A stretch of 64,000 nucleotides of DNA. It comes from Profftia tarda (lineage in GTDB: Bacteria > Pseudomonadota > Gammaproteobacteria > Enterobacterales > Enterobacteriaceae). Shown here piece by piece: positions 41,530 to 51,505 of this stretch. Each line of letters begins with the position of its first letter. The first letter of the stretch is position 1. The translations under genes and the position numbers were made by a program. Location: positions 620,001-684,000 of the forward strand of contig NZ_LR890047.1 of NCBI RefSeq assembly GCF_904848675.1, in the 5' to 3' direction. The notes beneath the pieces are model-generated. The model saw nothing but the letters and a program-made list of their open reading frames with translations. It was not told the DNA's origin and did no database searches.

Positions 41530-42072
41530 TTACTGTTTTTTTCTAGGTGAGAGTACCATGATCATTTGACGGCCTTCAATTTTTGTAGGGAAAGATTCAA
41601 CTACTGCCAGCTCATTAAGATCTTTTTTAACTCGGTTAAGTACTTCTATGCCAATCTGTTGGTGCACAACTTCGCGCCCACGAAAACGTAGAGTAATTTT
41701 AGCTTTATCGCCATCTTGCAAAAAACGGACTAGACTACGGAGTTTAACCTGATAGTCACCATCATCGGTTCTAGGTCGAAATTTAATTTCTTTAACCTGA
41801 ATGATTTTTTGCTTTTTTTTCTGCTCTTTCGTTGCCTTACTCTTTTCATAGAGGAATTTACCATAATCCATTATTCGACACACTGGTGGATCGGCATTTG
41901 GACTAATTTCCACTAAATCAACACCTAATAACTCAGCTTTTGCTAAAGCTTCATGCAGACTTACGATACCAATTTGTTCGCCATGAATGCCCGTTAATCG
42001 AACTGCTTGGGCACGAATTTCTGTATTAATACGATTAGAACGTGCCAGTTGAACTTTTTTTCCGCCTTTAAT
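41530..42072 (-). CDS. infC: Translation initiation factor IF-3, rare ATT start
   Basis: IF-3 prevents premature subunit joining and checks the initiator tRNA and start codon. Reading upstream of the first ordinary start recovers the complete E. coli-like N-terminus from an ATT codon at 42072: (M)KGGKKVQLARSNRINTEIRAQAVRLTG. This gives 180 residues, the exact E. coli length. The first ordinary start would lose about 53 residues. GAGGAA lies 7 nt before the ATT. The ATT overlaps the thrS stop. IF-3 discriminates against non-canonical starts, so in E. coli the ATT gives autoregulation, and that device is preserved. Confidence 0.97.
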   Translation of the reverse strand: MKGGKKVQLARSNRINTEIRAQAVRLTGIHGEQIGIVSLHEALAKAELLGVDLVEISPNADPPVCRIMDYGKFLYEKSKATKEQKKKQKIIQVKEIKFRPRTDDGDYQVKLRSLVRFLQDGDKAKITLRFRGREVVHQQIGIEVLNRVKKDLNELAVVESFPTKIEGRQMIMVLSPRKKQ

Positions 42073-44005
42073 AACTAGATTCCTCTATTTGGTGAAGACT
42101 ACGACTGCTAATTTCTTTATGCAGCTTTTCTATTATATCAGTAACGTCCATAGAGCCCAGATCTTTACCACGACGGGTACGAACGGATACCTTGCCAGAT
42201 CTGACTTCCTTATCTCCACAAACCAACATGTATGGGACCCTACGTAAGGTATGCTCACGTATTTTAAATCCTATTTTCTCATTTCTCAAGTCTGATGTGG
42301 CACGAATACCAGAATCCTGTAATTTTTTAGTTAATTCATGAACATAATAAGTCTGTGAATCACTAATATTCATAACCTTTACCTGTAATGGTGCAAGCCA
42401 AGTTGGATAGAAACCTTTGTACTCTTCAGTAAGTATACCGATAAAGCGTTCCATTGAACCAAGAATAGCACGGTGAATCATTACTGGAGTTAAACGTTCG
42501 TTGTTTTCATCAATATAGGAAGCATTTAAACGACCAGGCAAGGAGAAATCAAGCTGAACAGTACCACATTGCCATGCACGATCCAAACAGTCATGCAAAG
42601 TAAACTCAATTTTGGGTCCATAGAAAGCACCTTCTCCAAACTGAACTTCAAAAGAAATGCCATTTTCTGTTAGAACCTTAGCCAAATCTGCTTCTGCGCG
42701 ATCCCATATTTCATCACTGCCAATGCGTTTTTTTGGGCGAGTAGATAATTTTACCAGAATTTTTCTAAAACCAAAAATGCTATATATATCATATACCATC
42801 TTTATGCAGTTTTTGACTTCATCACAGATTTGATCTTCCGTGCAAAAAATATGTCCATCATCTTGAGTAAAAGATGATACACGCATCAGACCATGCAGAG
42901 ATCCTGATGGCTCATTTCGATGGCAACTACCAAACTCACCGATACGCAATGGTAAGTCGCGATAAGACTTCATACCCTGATTAAAGATTAGTACGTGGCA
43001 CGGACAATTCATCGGTTTAACACAGTATTCTCTAGTCTCTGAAGATGTAGTAAACATTGCATTTTTATAGTTTTCCCAGTGCCCAGTACGTTCCCACAGT
43101 ACACGATCCATCATTAATGGACCCTTCACTTCTTGATAATCATATTCTCTTAGCTTAATTCTAATGAATGATTCCAGTTCACGAAAAATTGTCCAGCCAT
43201 CATTATGCCAAAACACCATACCACGCGCTTTTTCTTCTATGTGATAAAGATCAAGCTGTCTACCGATCTTACGGTGATCTCGTTTTGAAGCTTCTTCAAG
43301 TCTTTTAAGGTAGGTATTTAGCTGTCGTTTATCTACCCAAGCAGTGCCATAGATGCGCTGCAAGACTTTATTATTGCTATCTGCCCGCCAGTAAGTACCA
43401 GATGATTTCTGCAGTCTAAAATGATGACAAAAACGCATATTAGGCACGTGCGGTCCACGACACATATCGATATATTCTTCGTGGTAATATAGAGCTACCT
43501 GATCATTAGGACTGATATTATCATCTAGAATTGCTACTTTGTACGGTTCGTTGCGTGCTTGAAAAGTATCGCGGGCTTCTTGCCAACTCACTTGTTTCTT
43601 AACAACATCATAATTTTTATTTGCCAGCTCATGCATACGATGATTAAGTAATTCAAGATCTTCCTGTCTTAAATTATTATTAATTTCAACATCATAATAG
43701 AAGCCATTATCTATGATTGGACCAATCGCCATTTTAGTATTCGGCCATAATTGCTTGATTGCATGTCCTAAAAGATGTGCACAGGAATGGCGAATAATTT
43801 CAAGTCCTTCTTTATCTTTTGGAGTAATGATGGAAAAATTAGCGTCAACGGTAATAAGATCACCAGAATCCATTAGCTTACCATTTACAAGAGCAGCAAC
43901 GCAGTTCTTTGCCAATCTAGGACTAATATCTATTGCAATATCCATTACGGATAAATGTTCGTCGAACTGGCGTTGATTACCGTCAGGAAGAGTAATAACT
44001 GGCAT
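42068..44005 (-). CDS. thrS: Threonine-tRNA ligase
   Basis: ThrRS charges tRNA-Thr and removes mischarged Ser. It is 645 residues (E. coli 642). The TGS domain (1-60, MPVITLPDGNQRQFDE) is followed by the editing domain (about 65-225) with HSCAHLLGHAIKQLWP and the zinc-site-like MCRGPHVPNM. The class II core carries the catalytic zinc ligand Cys334 in MNCPCHVLIFNQG, FGSCHRNEPSG (motif 2), QLDFSLPGRL and MIHRAILGSMERF (motif 3). The C-terminal anticodon domain has SDLRNEKIGFKIREHTLRRVPYMLVCGDKE. Unusual changes are Gly336 to Cys (family MNCPGH) and RVSSFTQDDGH for RVRGFTQDDAH. Confidence 0.98.
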   Translation of the reverse strand: MPVITLPDGNQRQFDEHLSVMDIAIDISPRLAKNCVAALVNGKLMDSGDLITVDANFSIITPKDKEGLEIIRHSCAHLLGHAIKQLWPNTKMAIGPIIDNGFYYDVEINNNLRQEDLELLNHRMHELANKNYDVVKKQVSWQEARDTFQARNEPYKVAILDDNISPNDQVALYYHEEYIDMCRGPHVPNMRFCHHFRLQKSSGTYWRADSNNKVLQRIYGTAWVDKRQLNTYLKRLEEASKRDHRKIGRQLDLYHIEEKARGMVFWHNDGWTIFRELESFIRIKLREYDYQEVKGPLMMDRVLWERTGHWENYKNAMFTTSSETREYCVKPMNCPCHVLIFNQGMKSYRDLPLRIGEFGSCHRNEPSGSLHGLMRVSSFTQDDGHIFCTEDQICDEVKNCIKMVYDIYSIFGFRKILVKLSTRPKKRIGSDEIWDRAEADLAKVLTENGISFEVQFGEGAFYGPKIEFTLHDCLDRAWQCGTVQLDFSLPGRLNASYIDENNERLTPVMIHRAILGSMERFIGILTEEYKGFYPTWLAPLQVKVMNISDSQTYYVHELTKKLQDSGIRATSDLRNEKIGFKIREHTLRRVPYMLVCGDKEVRSGKVSVRTRRGKDLGSMDVTDIIEKLHKEISSRSLHQIEESSY

Positions 44006-44887
44006 TTGTATTCCTTGTCTATAGCAGCATCCGCACCATCAAGCTAGATATATAAAATAATTTGTATATTAAGTTATATCTTCATGAATAACATTCTACT
44101 TTAACTCTTGAAATCTGAACAGTATGCAAATATAAAAGCTCTTCTCTAAGAGAAGAATAAAATTAAGGATTTGTTAATACCCATAAATTAATAGTAGGCT
44201 AGTTTTAGCTTTGGTTAGATTTATTTCGGAGTCAAATATAATATATTAGAAATTTAGTTGACCCAATAGAACTGTTGCTTTATGTATGGTACATCTTTGA
44301 TGTTACAGTATAAAATAAGGCACTATTTCTTGTAGTATAAGTAAGTATAAAATAAGAGTAATAATAGTTTAAGAACGCTATTGATAAGTGATGAATAAGT
44401 TACCCTTATGCATTATGATCTTACTCTTAAAAATAAATCTAAGAGCATAATATGTTCCTTGGCGTCATGTTATAAAACACAAGACAGACAGTATAAAACG
44501 CAGCTTAGGATTGGTTCAGTATCAAAATATTATTGTCTCTATTAAAATACAGAGACTCTAACTAAATTAAGAACAGTAATAGCTCTAGGTCTAAACAGAA
44601 AAATGTTGTAAATATTAAGGAATGATAGATATCGAAAAGCTACTCCGTCATAAATTCACATAGAATAAGCCTGGATTTTTAGATTCTTGAAAGTTATTAT
44701 ATATATAAATCTTAACTATTTATTATCATAACAAATTCTTGGCTAAGAATAAATAGATAGATTCCTGATCTTATGATATTTAACGAAAAATGTTAAGAAT
44801 AATTGCCTAAAAATGACGATATTTAGGATAGGCTGCGTATCTCATTAGAATAATATAAGATTTATAAAAATTAGAACTTACGTATAC

Positions 44888-44910
44888 AACAGTCTAGGGA
44901 CTAGACTGTT
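44888..44910. repeat. Hairpin with 10-bp perfect stem and GGA loop
   Basis: AACAGTCTAG pairs with CTAGACTGTT; loop GGA; followed by ATTATTG on the plus strand. It is terminator-like but no gene is adjacent. Confidence 0.6.
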
Positions 44911-45631
44911 ATTATTGTAATATAAAACTCTGCTACTTATTAAACTAATAATTTGTAATTGTATTGAAAATTGCATCCATGAACAATTCATATAAAACAA
45001 TAATGCACTTGTTAGCTGGCAGTACTTACAGAAAATGATAATTGCTACTTATTATAGAAACTGCATAAGTATTCGTCTTATGACACAGAAAAAAAGAACT
45101 AAATTAAATATATTTTAAAAGATGCAATTACTATAATCGTGGAGAGCATGACTGAAACATTAACATATTAAGCAGATCATTTAATGATAAAGTGTGACAT
45201 TGTATTATCCTAAATTAATTTATAAACTAGCATGCATATCCTCATAAATCCTACATCAGAATAAGCTAATTAATAGTTTTAAACTTTTCTGATGAGGCGC
45301 AAATGTTATGATTAAACTTAAGATACAGTAAGACTATGATTAAAATTAAGATACATAAAAAGTAAGCTATTAAATATAGTAATTGCATAATGCTGTAATA
45401 ATTAAAGAGATTAGTACGATTCTTTCTGAACGAATATATCTTTATTTTACTACAATACACTTGTAAGTCAGTAACTATCGAACAAACAAGCTAATAAATA
45501 AAATGATTATTTTCATAAATGTAATTTATATCATAATTAATATATTGATACAGAAAATCTTTTAGTAAAATAGAATAGAATAGAGTAATAATCAATTAAG
45601 CAGATTCAGTAAGATATTGATATTCTTTTAG

Positions 45632-45665
45632 GATATCTTGCTTCAAGAATGATATGCAAGATATC
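45632..45665. repeat. Inverted repeat, 10-bp arms
   Basis: GATATCTTGC (45632-45641) and GCAAGATATC (45656-45665) around a 14-nt loop, in non-coding DNA. Confidence 0.6.
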
Positions 45666-46126
45666 TCTATGCGCAATAGTGCATATACCGCAAAACCATC
45701 TTTCTTAGCGCATAAAATGATAAAGCATACCTTTGATCTATCACAGATGTTATGTACTTCATGTAATCATTCTGTAGTTTAATACTCACGAGAAAGCACT
45801 TAAAATTTAGGCATATACTTTAAATTAATAAAAATTATAAAAACTAGATACAACGAGATAAAAGATGATTATTATATTTCTGATCGTGCAGACAATAAAG
45901 AGTTTGAACAAAAATAAATTCTACTAATAAACCTCCTGATATTTTATTAAAACTTATTAATATTAACGAAAAGCAGACTAAAAAAGAAATATGAGAATCG
46001 CGTCAGTGAAGAATATTATTAATTAACATATAGAAATCTTTGTATATGACACTCTTTGACTAAAGAAATTCTAAACTTAATCTAATTTTCTTTTTAAAAA
46101 TAATTAGAAAATAAGAAAAGAGAGAT

Positions 46127-46300
46127 TTACCTAAATACATGATATCCGAGAGGTCTGCCTAGTTGATTGATCACAAGAATCCATGACTGATTTTGCTTGG
46201 TAATCAACTGAATCATCTCTATTAAAGAATTACCTAATATAGAATGTAAAATAGACGAGAAATTCAGTTTTAAAAGACAAATTTTAAACTCAGTTTTCAC
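46127..46300 (-). other. Unidentified 57-codon open frame or gene fragment
   Basis: A GTG-started frame of 57 codons on the minus strand. Its C-terminal half reads LIEMIQLITKQNQSWILVI and then NQLGRPLGYHVFR, which looks protein-like. The hydrophobic helix, strand, then G-R-P-x-G-Y pattern resembles half of a CBS domain, such as those at the end of osmoprotectant ABC-transporter ATPases. I cannot name it. It may be the tail of a decayed gene. There is no convincing ribosome-binding site. Confidence 0.3.
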
Positions 46301-46683
46301 ATATTAAAAATTAAACTGCTGACAATAGTCAATTTAGTCATTATCTATAATGACAACTAATCAGTTTTACAAAATAAGATGTTATGCATGAAATGCAGAG
46401 AGAACGGGATGTAGTATCAACATAACTATTATGCCGATATAAGCGAAGAAAGATCTTACATTACGTCTTTATTTTAAATTTTTGAAGATCTATCAACTAT
46501 ATATTTAAAATTTAATCAGCTCTTACAGCAATATGTTTGTAATTCATTAGCACTAATTTTTGGAATGAGTGAGAATAGTGACGCATTTTGCTATGAATGT
46601 TGTTTAATTGCTTTTTGCTATTAACTAGATGTATTAACACTTACTGTAACTGAGGCAGCAATATTTTTAAGGTGACAACTATT

Positions 46684-47160
46684 ATGAATAAAATACCTAT
46701 GACGTTGCGCGGAGCTGAAAAACTGCGTGAAGAGTTAGTTTACTTAAAGAGTATTCGTCGTCCACAAATTATTGCCGATATCGCAGATGCGCGTGAGCAC
46801 GGAGACCTGAAAGAAAATGCTGAATATTTGTCTGCTCGTGAACAACAAGGATTTTGTGAAGGTCGTATCCAAGAAATTGAGGCCAAGCTGTCTAAAGCGA
46901 ACGTGATTGACGTTACAAAACTTACGAATAATGGACGAGTTATTTTTGGTTGTACTGTCAGAATTAAAAATTCTAACACTAGGGATATACAAACCTATTC
47001 TATAGTAGGAGATGATGAGGCTAATTTTAAACAAAACCGCATCTCTATATATTCTCCAATTGCGCGTGGTCTAATTGATAAAGAGAAGGGCGATATTGTT
47101 GTTATTAAAACTCCAGGGGGGGAAGTTAGATTTGAAATTCTGGAGGTTAAATATATATGA
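46684..47160 (+). CDS. greA: Transcription elongation factor GreA
   Basis: GreA rescues backtracked RNA polymerase by stimulating transcript cleavage. The start ATG 46684 (MNKIPMTLRGAEKLREEL) gives 158 residues, the E. coli length. The GTG at 46672 lies in AAGGTG, which is the ribosome-binding site rather than a start. The N-terminal coiled coil (1-75) carries the acidic tip in EHGDLKENAEY. The C-terminal FKBP-like domain has FKQNRISIYSPIARGLIDKEKGDIVVIKTPGG. Confidence 0.97.
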   Translation: MNKIPMTLRGAEKLREELVYLKSIRRPQIIADIADAREHGDLKENAEYLSAREQQGFCEGRIQEIEAKLSKANVIDVTKLTNNGRVIFGCTVRIKNSNTRDIQTYSIVGDDEANFKQNRISIYSPIARGLIDKEKGDIVVIKTPGGEVRFEILEVKYI

Positions 47161-47603
47161 TTTCTACAAATTTATTGAACTTATTATAAAATAAATAATG
47201 ACATTTGTTAAATCATATAAATTGCTTTATGACATATATTATATTAAGAGTTTTTCACCAGGAAAATATATACAAGATTCTTGGTTAATCAGCACTATCC
47301 AGGATACATAAGAGCGCTATGTAAACTTAAGTAGCATAAGTTTTTGAAATTATTTTGTCATAATAAGTTACAGGATATTTACTGTAATCCGAATAGATCT
47401 ATATTTTCACAATGCATTTATTATAATAAAAATATTATAGAAGATATTTTTACTTCTATTTCTATGTATCGTCTTTATTTGATCAGTTATAGATTGAAAT
47501 AGTGGATTACGCCGCCATCTCATATGTCTTCATTCAATCTTACATTAATGTGTAAATAAGAAGGATTCAGTGAATGAAATTATTTTTAGAGAGTTAAGAT
47601 CAG
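47161..47603. other. Spacer between greA and rlmE
   Basis: About 440 bp. yhbY occupies this place on the opposite strand in E. coli; I see no recognisable residue of it. AT-rich, no strong structures. Confidence 0.55.
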
Positions 47604-48230
47604 ATGGAAAAAAAACGGTTTGCTAATTCTAATCGCTGGTTGAATGAACACTTTAGTGACACATACGTAATTCAAGCACACAAAAAAGGACTTCGTTCTC
47701 GTTCTTGGTTTAAACTGTATGAAATACAAAATACTGATAAAATATTTAAACGGGGTATGAATATTCTTGATTTAGGTGCCGCACCTGGAGGATGGTCACA
47801 ATATGTAGTCACAAGAATTGGACACATAGGACGAGTTATTGCCAGCGATATTATTTATATGGATCCTATTATTGGCGTTGATTTCTTTCAGGGCGATCTT
47901 TGTGATGAATTAGTGTTAAAAGATCTCATCGATCTTGTAAGTGCATATAAAATTCAGGTTGTGATGTCAGATATGGCCCCCAATATGAGTGGTATAGTAT
48001 CTGTAGATATCATGCGCTCCATGCATCTGGTTGAGTTAGCACTAGAAACAGCAAAACATGTCTTAGCTCCCGGCGGTAGCTTTTTAGTTAAAGTATTTCA
48101 AGGAGAGGGCTTTGACGAATACCTTGCACAAATTCGCTTACTGTTTGCAAAAGTTAAAATTCGTAAACCTGATGCATCCCGAGCACGTTCTAGGGAAGTA
48201 TACATCGTAGCTAAAGGGCTAAAAATATAG
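47604..48230 (+). CDS. rlmE: 23S rRNA (uridine-2'-O) methyltransferase RlmE (FtsJ/RrmJ)
   Basis: RlmE methylates U2552 in the A-loop of 23S rRNA, a late step in 50S assembly. It is 208 residues (E. coli 209). The Rossmann SAM-binding motif is ILDLGAAPGGWSQYV, followed by VMSDMAPNMSG (catalytic Asp) and SFLVKVFQGEGFDEYL (catalytic Lys), with the final Glu near SRAREVY as SRSREVYIVAKG. It is followed by ftsH after 47 nt, the conserved rlmE-ftsH operon. Confidence 0.97.
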   Translation: MEKKRFANSNRWLNEHFSDTYVIQAHKKGLRSRSWFKLYEIQNTDKIFKRGMNILDLGAAPGGWSQYVVTRIGHIGRVIASDIIYMDPIIGVDFFQGDLCDELVLKDLIDLVSAYKIQVVMSDMAPNMSGIVSVDIMRSMHLVELALETAKHVLAPGGSFLVKVFQGEGFDEYLAQIRLLFAKVKIRKPDASRARSREVYIVAKGLKI

Positions 48231-48277
48231 TATCCTGATGCTTATTGTTAACACAGTCGTAATATGAGGTTAATCCC

Positions 48278-50227
48278 TTGAATGACATGGCGAAAAACCT
48301 AATCCTTTGGTTAGTCATTGCAGTAGTGCTAATGTCCTTGTTCCAGAGCTTCGGGCCCAGCGCATCTAATAGTCGTAAGGTTGATTACTCCACATTCCTA
48401 ACTGAAGTAAATCAAGACAAGGTGCGTGAAGTACGTATTAGTGGACGTGAAATTAATGTTACTAAGAAAGATAGTGGCAAATATACTACTTATATTCCTA
48501 TTAACGATCCAAAAATGTTGGATTCTCTGTTAACAAAGAATGTAAAAGTATTTGGTGAACCCCCAGAAGAGCCAAGCTTACTAACTTCTATTTTTATTTC
48601 TTGGTTTCCGATGTTTTTGTTAATTGGAGTTTGGATCTTTTTTATGCGCCAGATGCAAGGAGGCGGTAAAGGAGCCATGTCGTTTGGCAAGAGCAAAGCC
48701 CGTATGCTTGCTGAAGATCAGATTAAAACTACATTTGCAGACGTTGCTGGTTGTGACGAAGCAAAAGAGGAGGTTTCAGAATTAGTTGAATACTTGCGAG
48801 ACCCAAGCCGTTTTCAGAAACTAGGCGGTAAAATTCCTAAAGGAATCTTGATGGTTGGTCCACCAGGTACTGGTAAAACCTTACTAGCTAAAGCAATTGC
48901 TGGCGAAGCTAAGGTTCCATTCTTTACTATTTCAGGTTCTGATTTTGTTGAAATGTTTGTTGGTGTAGGCGCATCCCGTGTTCGGGATATGTTTGAACAG
49001 GCTAAAAAAACAGCCCCATGTATCATATTTATTGATGAAATTGACGCTGTTGGTCGTCAGCGTGGTGCCGGTTTAGGCGGTGGTCATGATGAACGTGAAC
49101 AGACCCTTAACCAAATGCTAGTTGAGATGGATGGTTTTGAAGGCAATGAAGGCATCATAGTTATAGCCGCTACTAATCGTCCTGATGTACTGGATCCTGC
49201 TTTATTGCGCCCGGGACGTTTTGACCGTCAAGTTGTTGTAGGTCTACCGGACGTGCGTGGACGAGAACAGATTTTAAAAGTTCACATGCGTCGTGTGCCT
49301 TTGGCAACAGATCTTGATTCTTCTGTTATCGCTAGAGGAACACCAGGATTCTCTGGAGCTGATTTAGCAAACTTAGTTAATGAAGCCGCCCTGTTTGCAG
49401 CTCGTAACAATAAACGAGTTGTATCTATGGTAGAGTTTGAAAAAGCTAAGGATAAGATTATGATGGGTACGGAGCGCCGTTCAATGGTAATGACCGAAGC
49501 ACAAAAAGAATCTACTGCTTATCATGAAGCAGGGCATGCAATTGTAGGTCGCCTTGTTCCTGAGCACGATCCAGTACATAAAGTCACTATCATTCCAAGA
49601 GGTCGCGCATTAGGAGTAACATTTTTCTTGCCACAGGGAGATGCTATTAGCTATAGCCGCCAGAAACTTGAAAGTATTATTTCTGTTGCTTACGGTGGTC
49701 GCTTAGCAGAAGAGCTAATTTACGGCATTGAAAATGTTTCTACTGGAGCATCTCAGGATATTAAACAGGCAACTACAATAGCTCGTAACATGGTAACCCA
49801 GTGGGGCTTCTCAGAAAAACTAGGTCCATTACTGTATGCAGAAGAAGAAGGCGAAGTATTCTTGGGACGTTCTGTTTCTAAGTCTAAACATATGTCTAAT
49901 GAAACGGCACGTATTATTGACCAGGAAGTCAAGGCATTAATAGAACGAAACTACTTACGTACTCGTCATTTGTTGGAAGCAAACATGGATATTATGCATG
50001 CAATGAAAGATGCACTTATGAAATATGAGACTATTGATGCTCCACAGGTTGATGACTTAATGGCACGCCGTCAAGTGCGTCCGCCTACTGACTGGGAAGA
50101 AGGTGAAACTCATTGCTCAGACAATAGCGCTTCTTCTCAGGATGCATTGCAAAATACCCCAGCAGAAAATACGCCAACACCTTCTTCTGAGGAGAACTAT
50201 ATGTGTGACAAAAGCGGCGAAAAATAA
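48278..50227 (+). CDS. ftsH: ATP-dependent zinc metalloprotease FtsH
   Basis: FtsH is the essential membrane AAA protease that degrades misfolded membrane proteins and regulators such as LpxC. It is 649 residues from TTG 48278; the internal ATG at 48287 (MAKNLILWL) is an alternative. The TTG-AAT-GAC-ATG context mirrors E. coli. Membrane segments lie at about 8-26 and 102-123. The AAA domain has Walker A GPPGTGKT (194-201), Walker B CIIFIDEID, GLGGGHDEREQTLNQML and the SRH TNRPDVLDPALLRPGRFD. The protease site is HEAGH near residue 417. The C-terminal tail diverges. Confidence 0.98.
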   Translation: MNDMAKNLILWLVIAVVLMSLFQSFGPSASNSRKVDYSTFLTEVNQDKVREVRISGREINVTKKDSGKYTTYIPINDPKMLDSLLTKNVKVFGEPPEEPSLLTSIFISWFPMFLLIGVWIFFMRQMQGGGKGAMSFGKSKARMLAEDQIKTTFADVAGCDEAKEEVSELVEYLRDPSRFQKLGGKIPKGILMVGPPGTGKTLLAKAIAGEAKVPFFTISGSDFVEMFVGVGASRVRDMFEQAKKTAPCIIFIDEIDAVGRQRGAGLGGGHDEREQTLNQMLVEMDGFEGNEGIIVIAATNRPDVLDPALLRPGRFDRQVVVGLPDVRGREQILKVHMRRVPLATDLDSSVIARGTPGFSGADLANLVNEAALFAARNNKRVVSMVEFEKAKDKIMMGTERRSMVMTEAQKESTAYHEAGHAIVGRLVPEHDPVHKVTIIPRGRALGVTFFLPQGDAISYSRQKLESIISVAYGGRLAEELIYGIENVSTGASQDIKQATTIARNMVTQWGFSEKLGPLLYAEEEGEVFLGRSVSKSKHMSNETARIIDQEVKALIERNYLRTRHLLEANMDIMHAMKDALMKYETIDAPQVDDLMARRQVRPPTDWEEGETHCSDNSASSQDALQNTPAENTPTPSSEENYMCDKSGEK

Positions 50228-51505
50228 CGTTTTTATTCTAAATCTGTTCAATAATGATGGATTAGTATAATAAGATGCACAAAAATATTTTATAAATGAA
50301 AGATGAAAAATAAGATGATTTCTATACTAATTATAAAAGCTAGTCCATGATCAGCAATCATAAGATTATTCATTACATTTCCTATAATATAGATCTTAAA
50401 ATCAAAGGTTAACTATGATACATAGATCTTTATATGATTGATCTAAGATCTTATATAGATTAAGCATTTTTGGTACTGTTTTGCTTCGAAATAATGCAGT
50501 TATTAGTAAATTTTTAGAATTTTTCTTAGCAAACGTATAAGGAATACTAGAATGATCATAAGATTTAAAATCTGGTAATGAACAGATTTCAATACTGTAT
50601 AAATTTATAGAGGGTCATACTTTAAACTGATGCCAAGCTCTCTGAAAAAGCCCAGTATTTTATGACTGGCGCATAGTCATTGTGAGTTTTTCTTGCTTTT
50701 ATGAGACCGAAAATATAGTTACTAAGTACTACTTATAAATTAGTAAATAATCATGTATTCTTTATTTTCAGAACGTACGTATAGAATATAAAGTAAATAT
50801 TTTAGAGGAGTGGGATATCTAAAGGTAATAAATAAAACTTACATATTATTCTATTGAATAAAAACTACTTTCTTATTATCGAGATCCCTAGTAGATAAAG
50901 ACTATCTATAGTATCAAGATAATTCAAAGAATTAGGATCTTAAGAAAACTACGAGCGATCTTAAAAAGTCATTTTATCTGAAATACTATTTTTTAATAAT
51001 TGATCCTCCAAATGTCGACAATAAATTTTGCTTATAAATAGCTCCAAACATGCTCTTTAATTACAAATATTCCATTTAAATAATACGATGTAGATTACAT
51101 ATATCTCTAGGAGGTGTTATGAATTATATACATAACCCCTCCTAAAATTACTTTCATTCTTCTAATGAAAGACCAGATCCATCTTCTTATAAAGTAGAGA
51201 TTCTTATCTATTTAAGTGCTTTAGAAATAAACACAAAAGCAGCAAATTATCGCATGTCATCAATGATGATTACATTACCTTAATTATATCATTTTACCTT
51301 GCTTCTTATCGTCTAAGTTTATAGTTATAATATTCATTAGCTTCTAAAATAGAATAAAATATTGATCACTAGGAGATCTTTTATGCATAGGTATTGCCAC
51401 AATAGCGATATTGTAGTTTCATTATAGTTAATGATCTAAAAGATATATTTTGCGCTATACTAATTTCCTAGAAAGACATAATAAAATATTAAGGAAGAAA
51501 GAACT
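50228..51505. other. Spacer where folP has been lost
   Basis: In E. coli folP (dihydropteroate synthase) lies between ftsH and glmM. Here 1.3 kb of AT-rich DNA remains without a convincing residue match. A possible weak trace is KLMPSS...KKP near 50615-50655 (family CLMHMQGNPK). Two adjacent hairpins lie at 51108-51171. Confidence 0.5.
51108..51171 (+). repeat. Two adjacent hairpins upstream of glmM, one burying an SD-like GGAGG
   Basis: Hairpin 1: TAGGAGGTGTTATG (51108-51121) pairs with 51131-51144, one mismatch, 9-nt loop. Hairpin 2: CTTTCATT (51151-51158) pairs with AATGAAAG (51164-51171), 5-nt loop. The first stem contains AGGAGG followed by ATG of an 8-codon frame (MNYIHNPS), so a ribosome-binding site is fully paired. 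It may be a decayed terminator or a small regulatory leader. Confidence 0.6.

Larger units (their letters stand above)
44006..46126. other. AT-rich spacer left of greA and upstream of thrS
   Basis: About 2.1 kb with no intact gene. dacB is divergent from greA in E. coli but no part of it was recognised. Hairpins at 44888-44910 and 45632-45665 are listed separately. A 64-codon open frame at 45266-45460 shows no family features. Confidence 0.5.

Noticed and set aside
45266..45460. 64-codon hydrophobic open frame
   Set aside because: Apparent membrane segment is expected from AT-rich codons. No start signal or homology visible.
46672..46683. GTG at 46672 as greA start
   Set aside because: It is part of the AAGGTG ribosome-binding site; ATG 46684 gives the exact family length.
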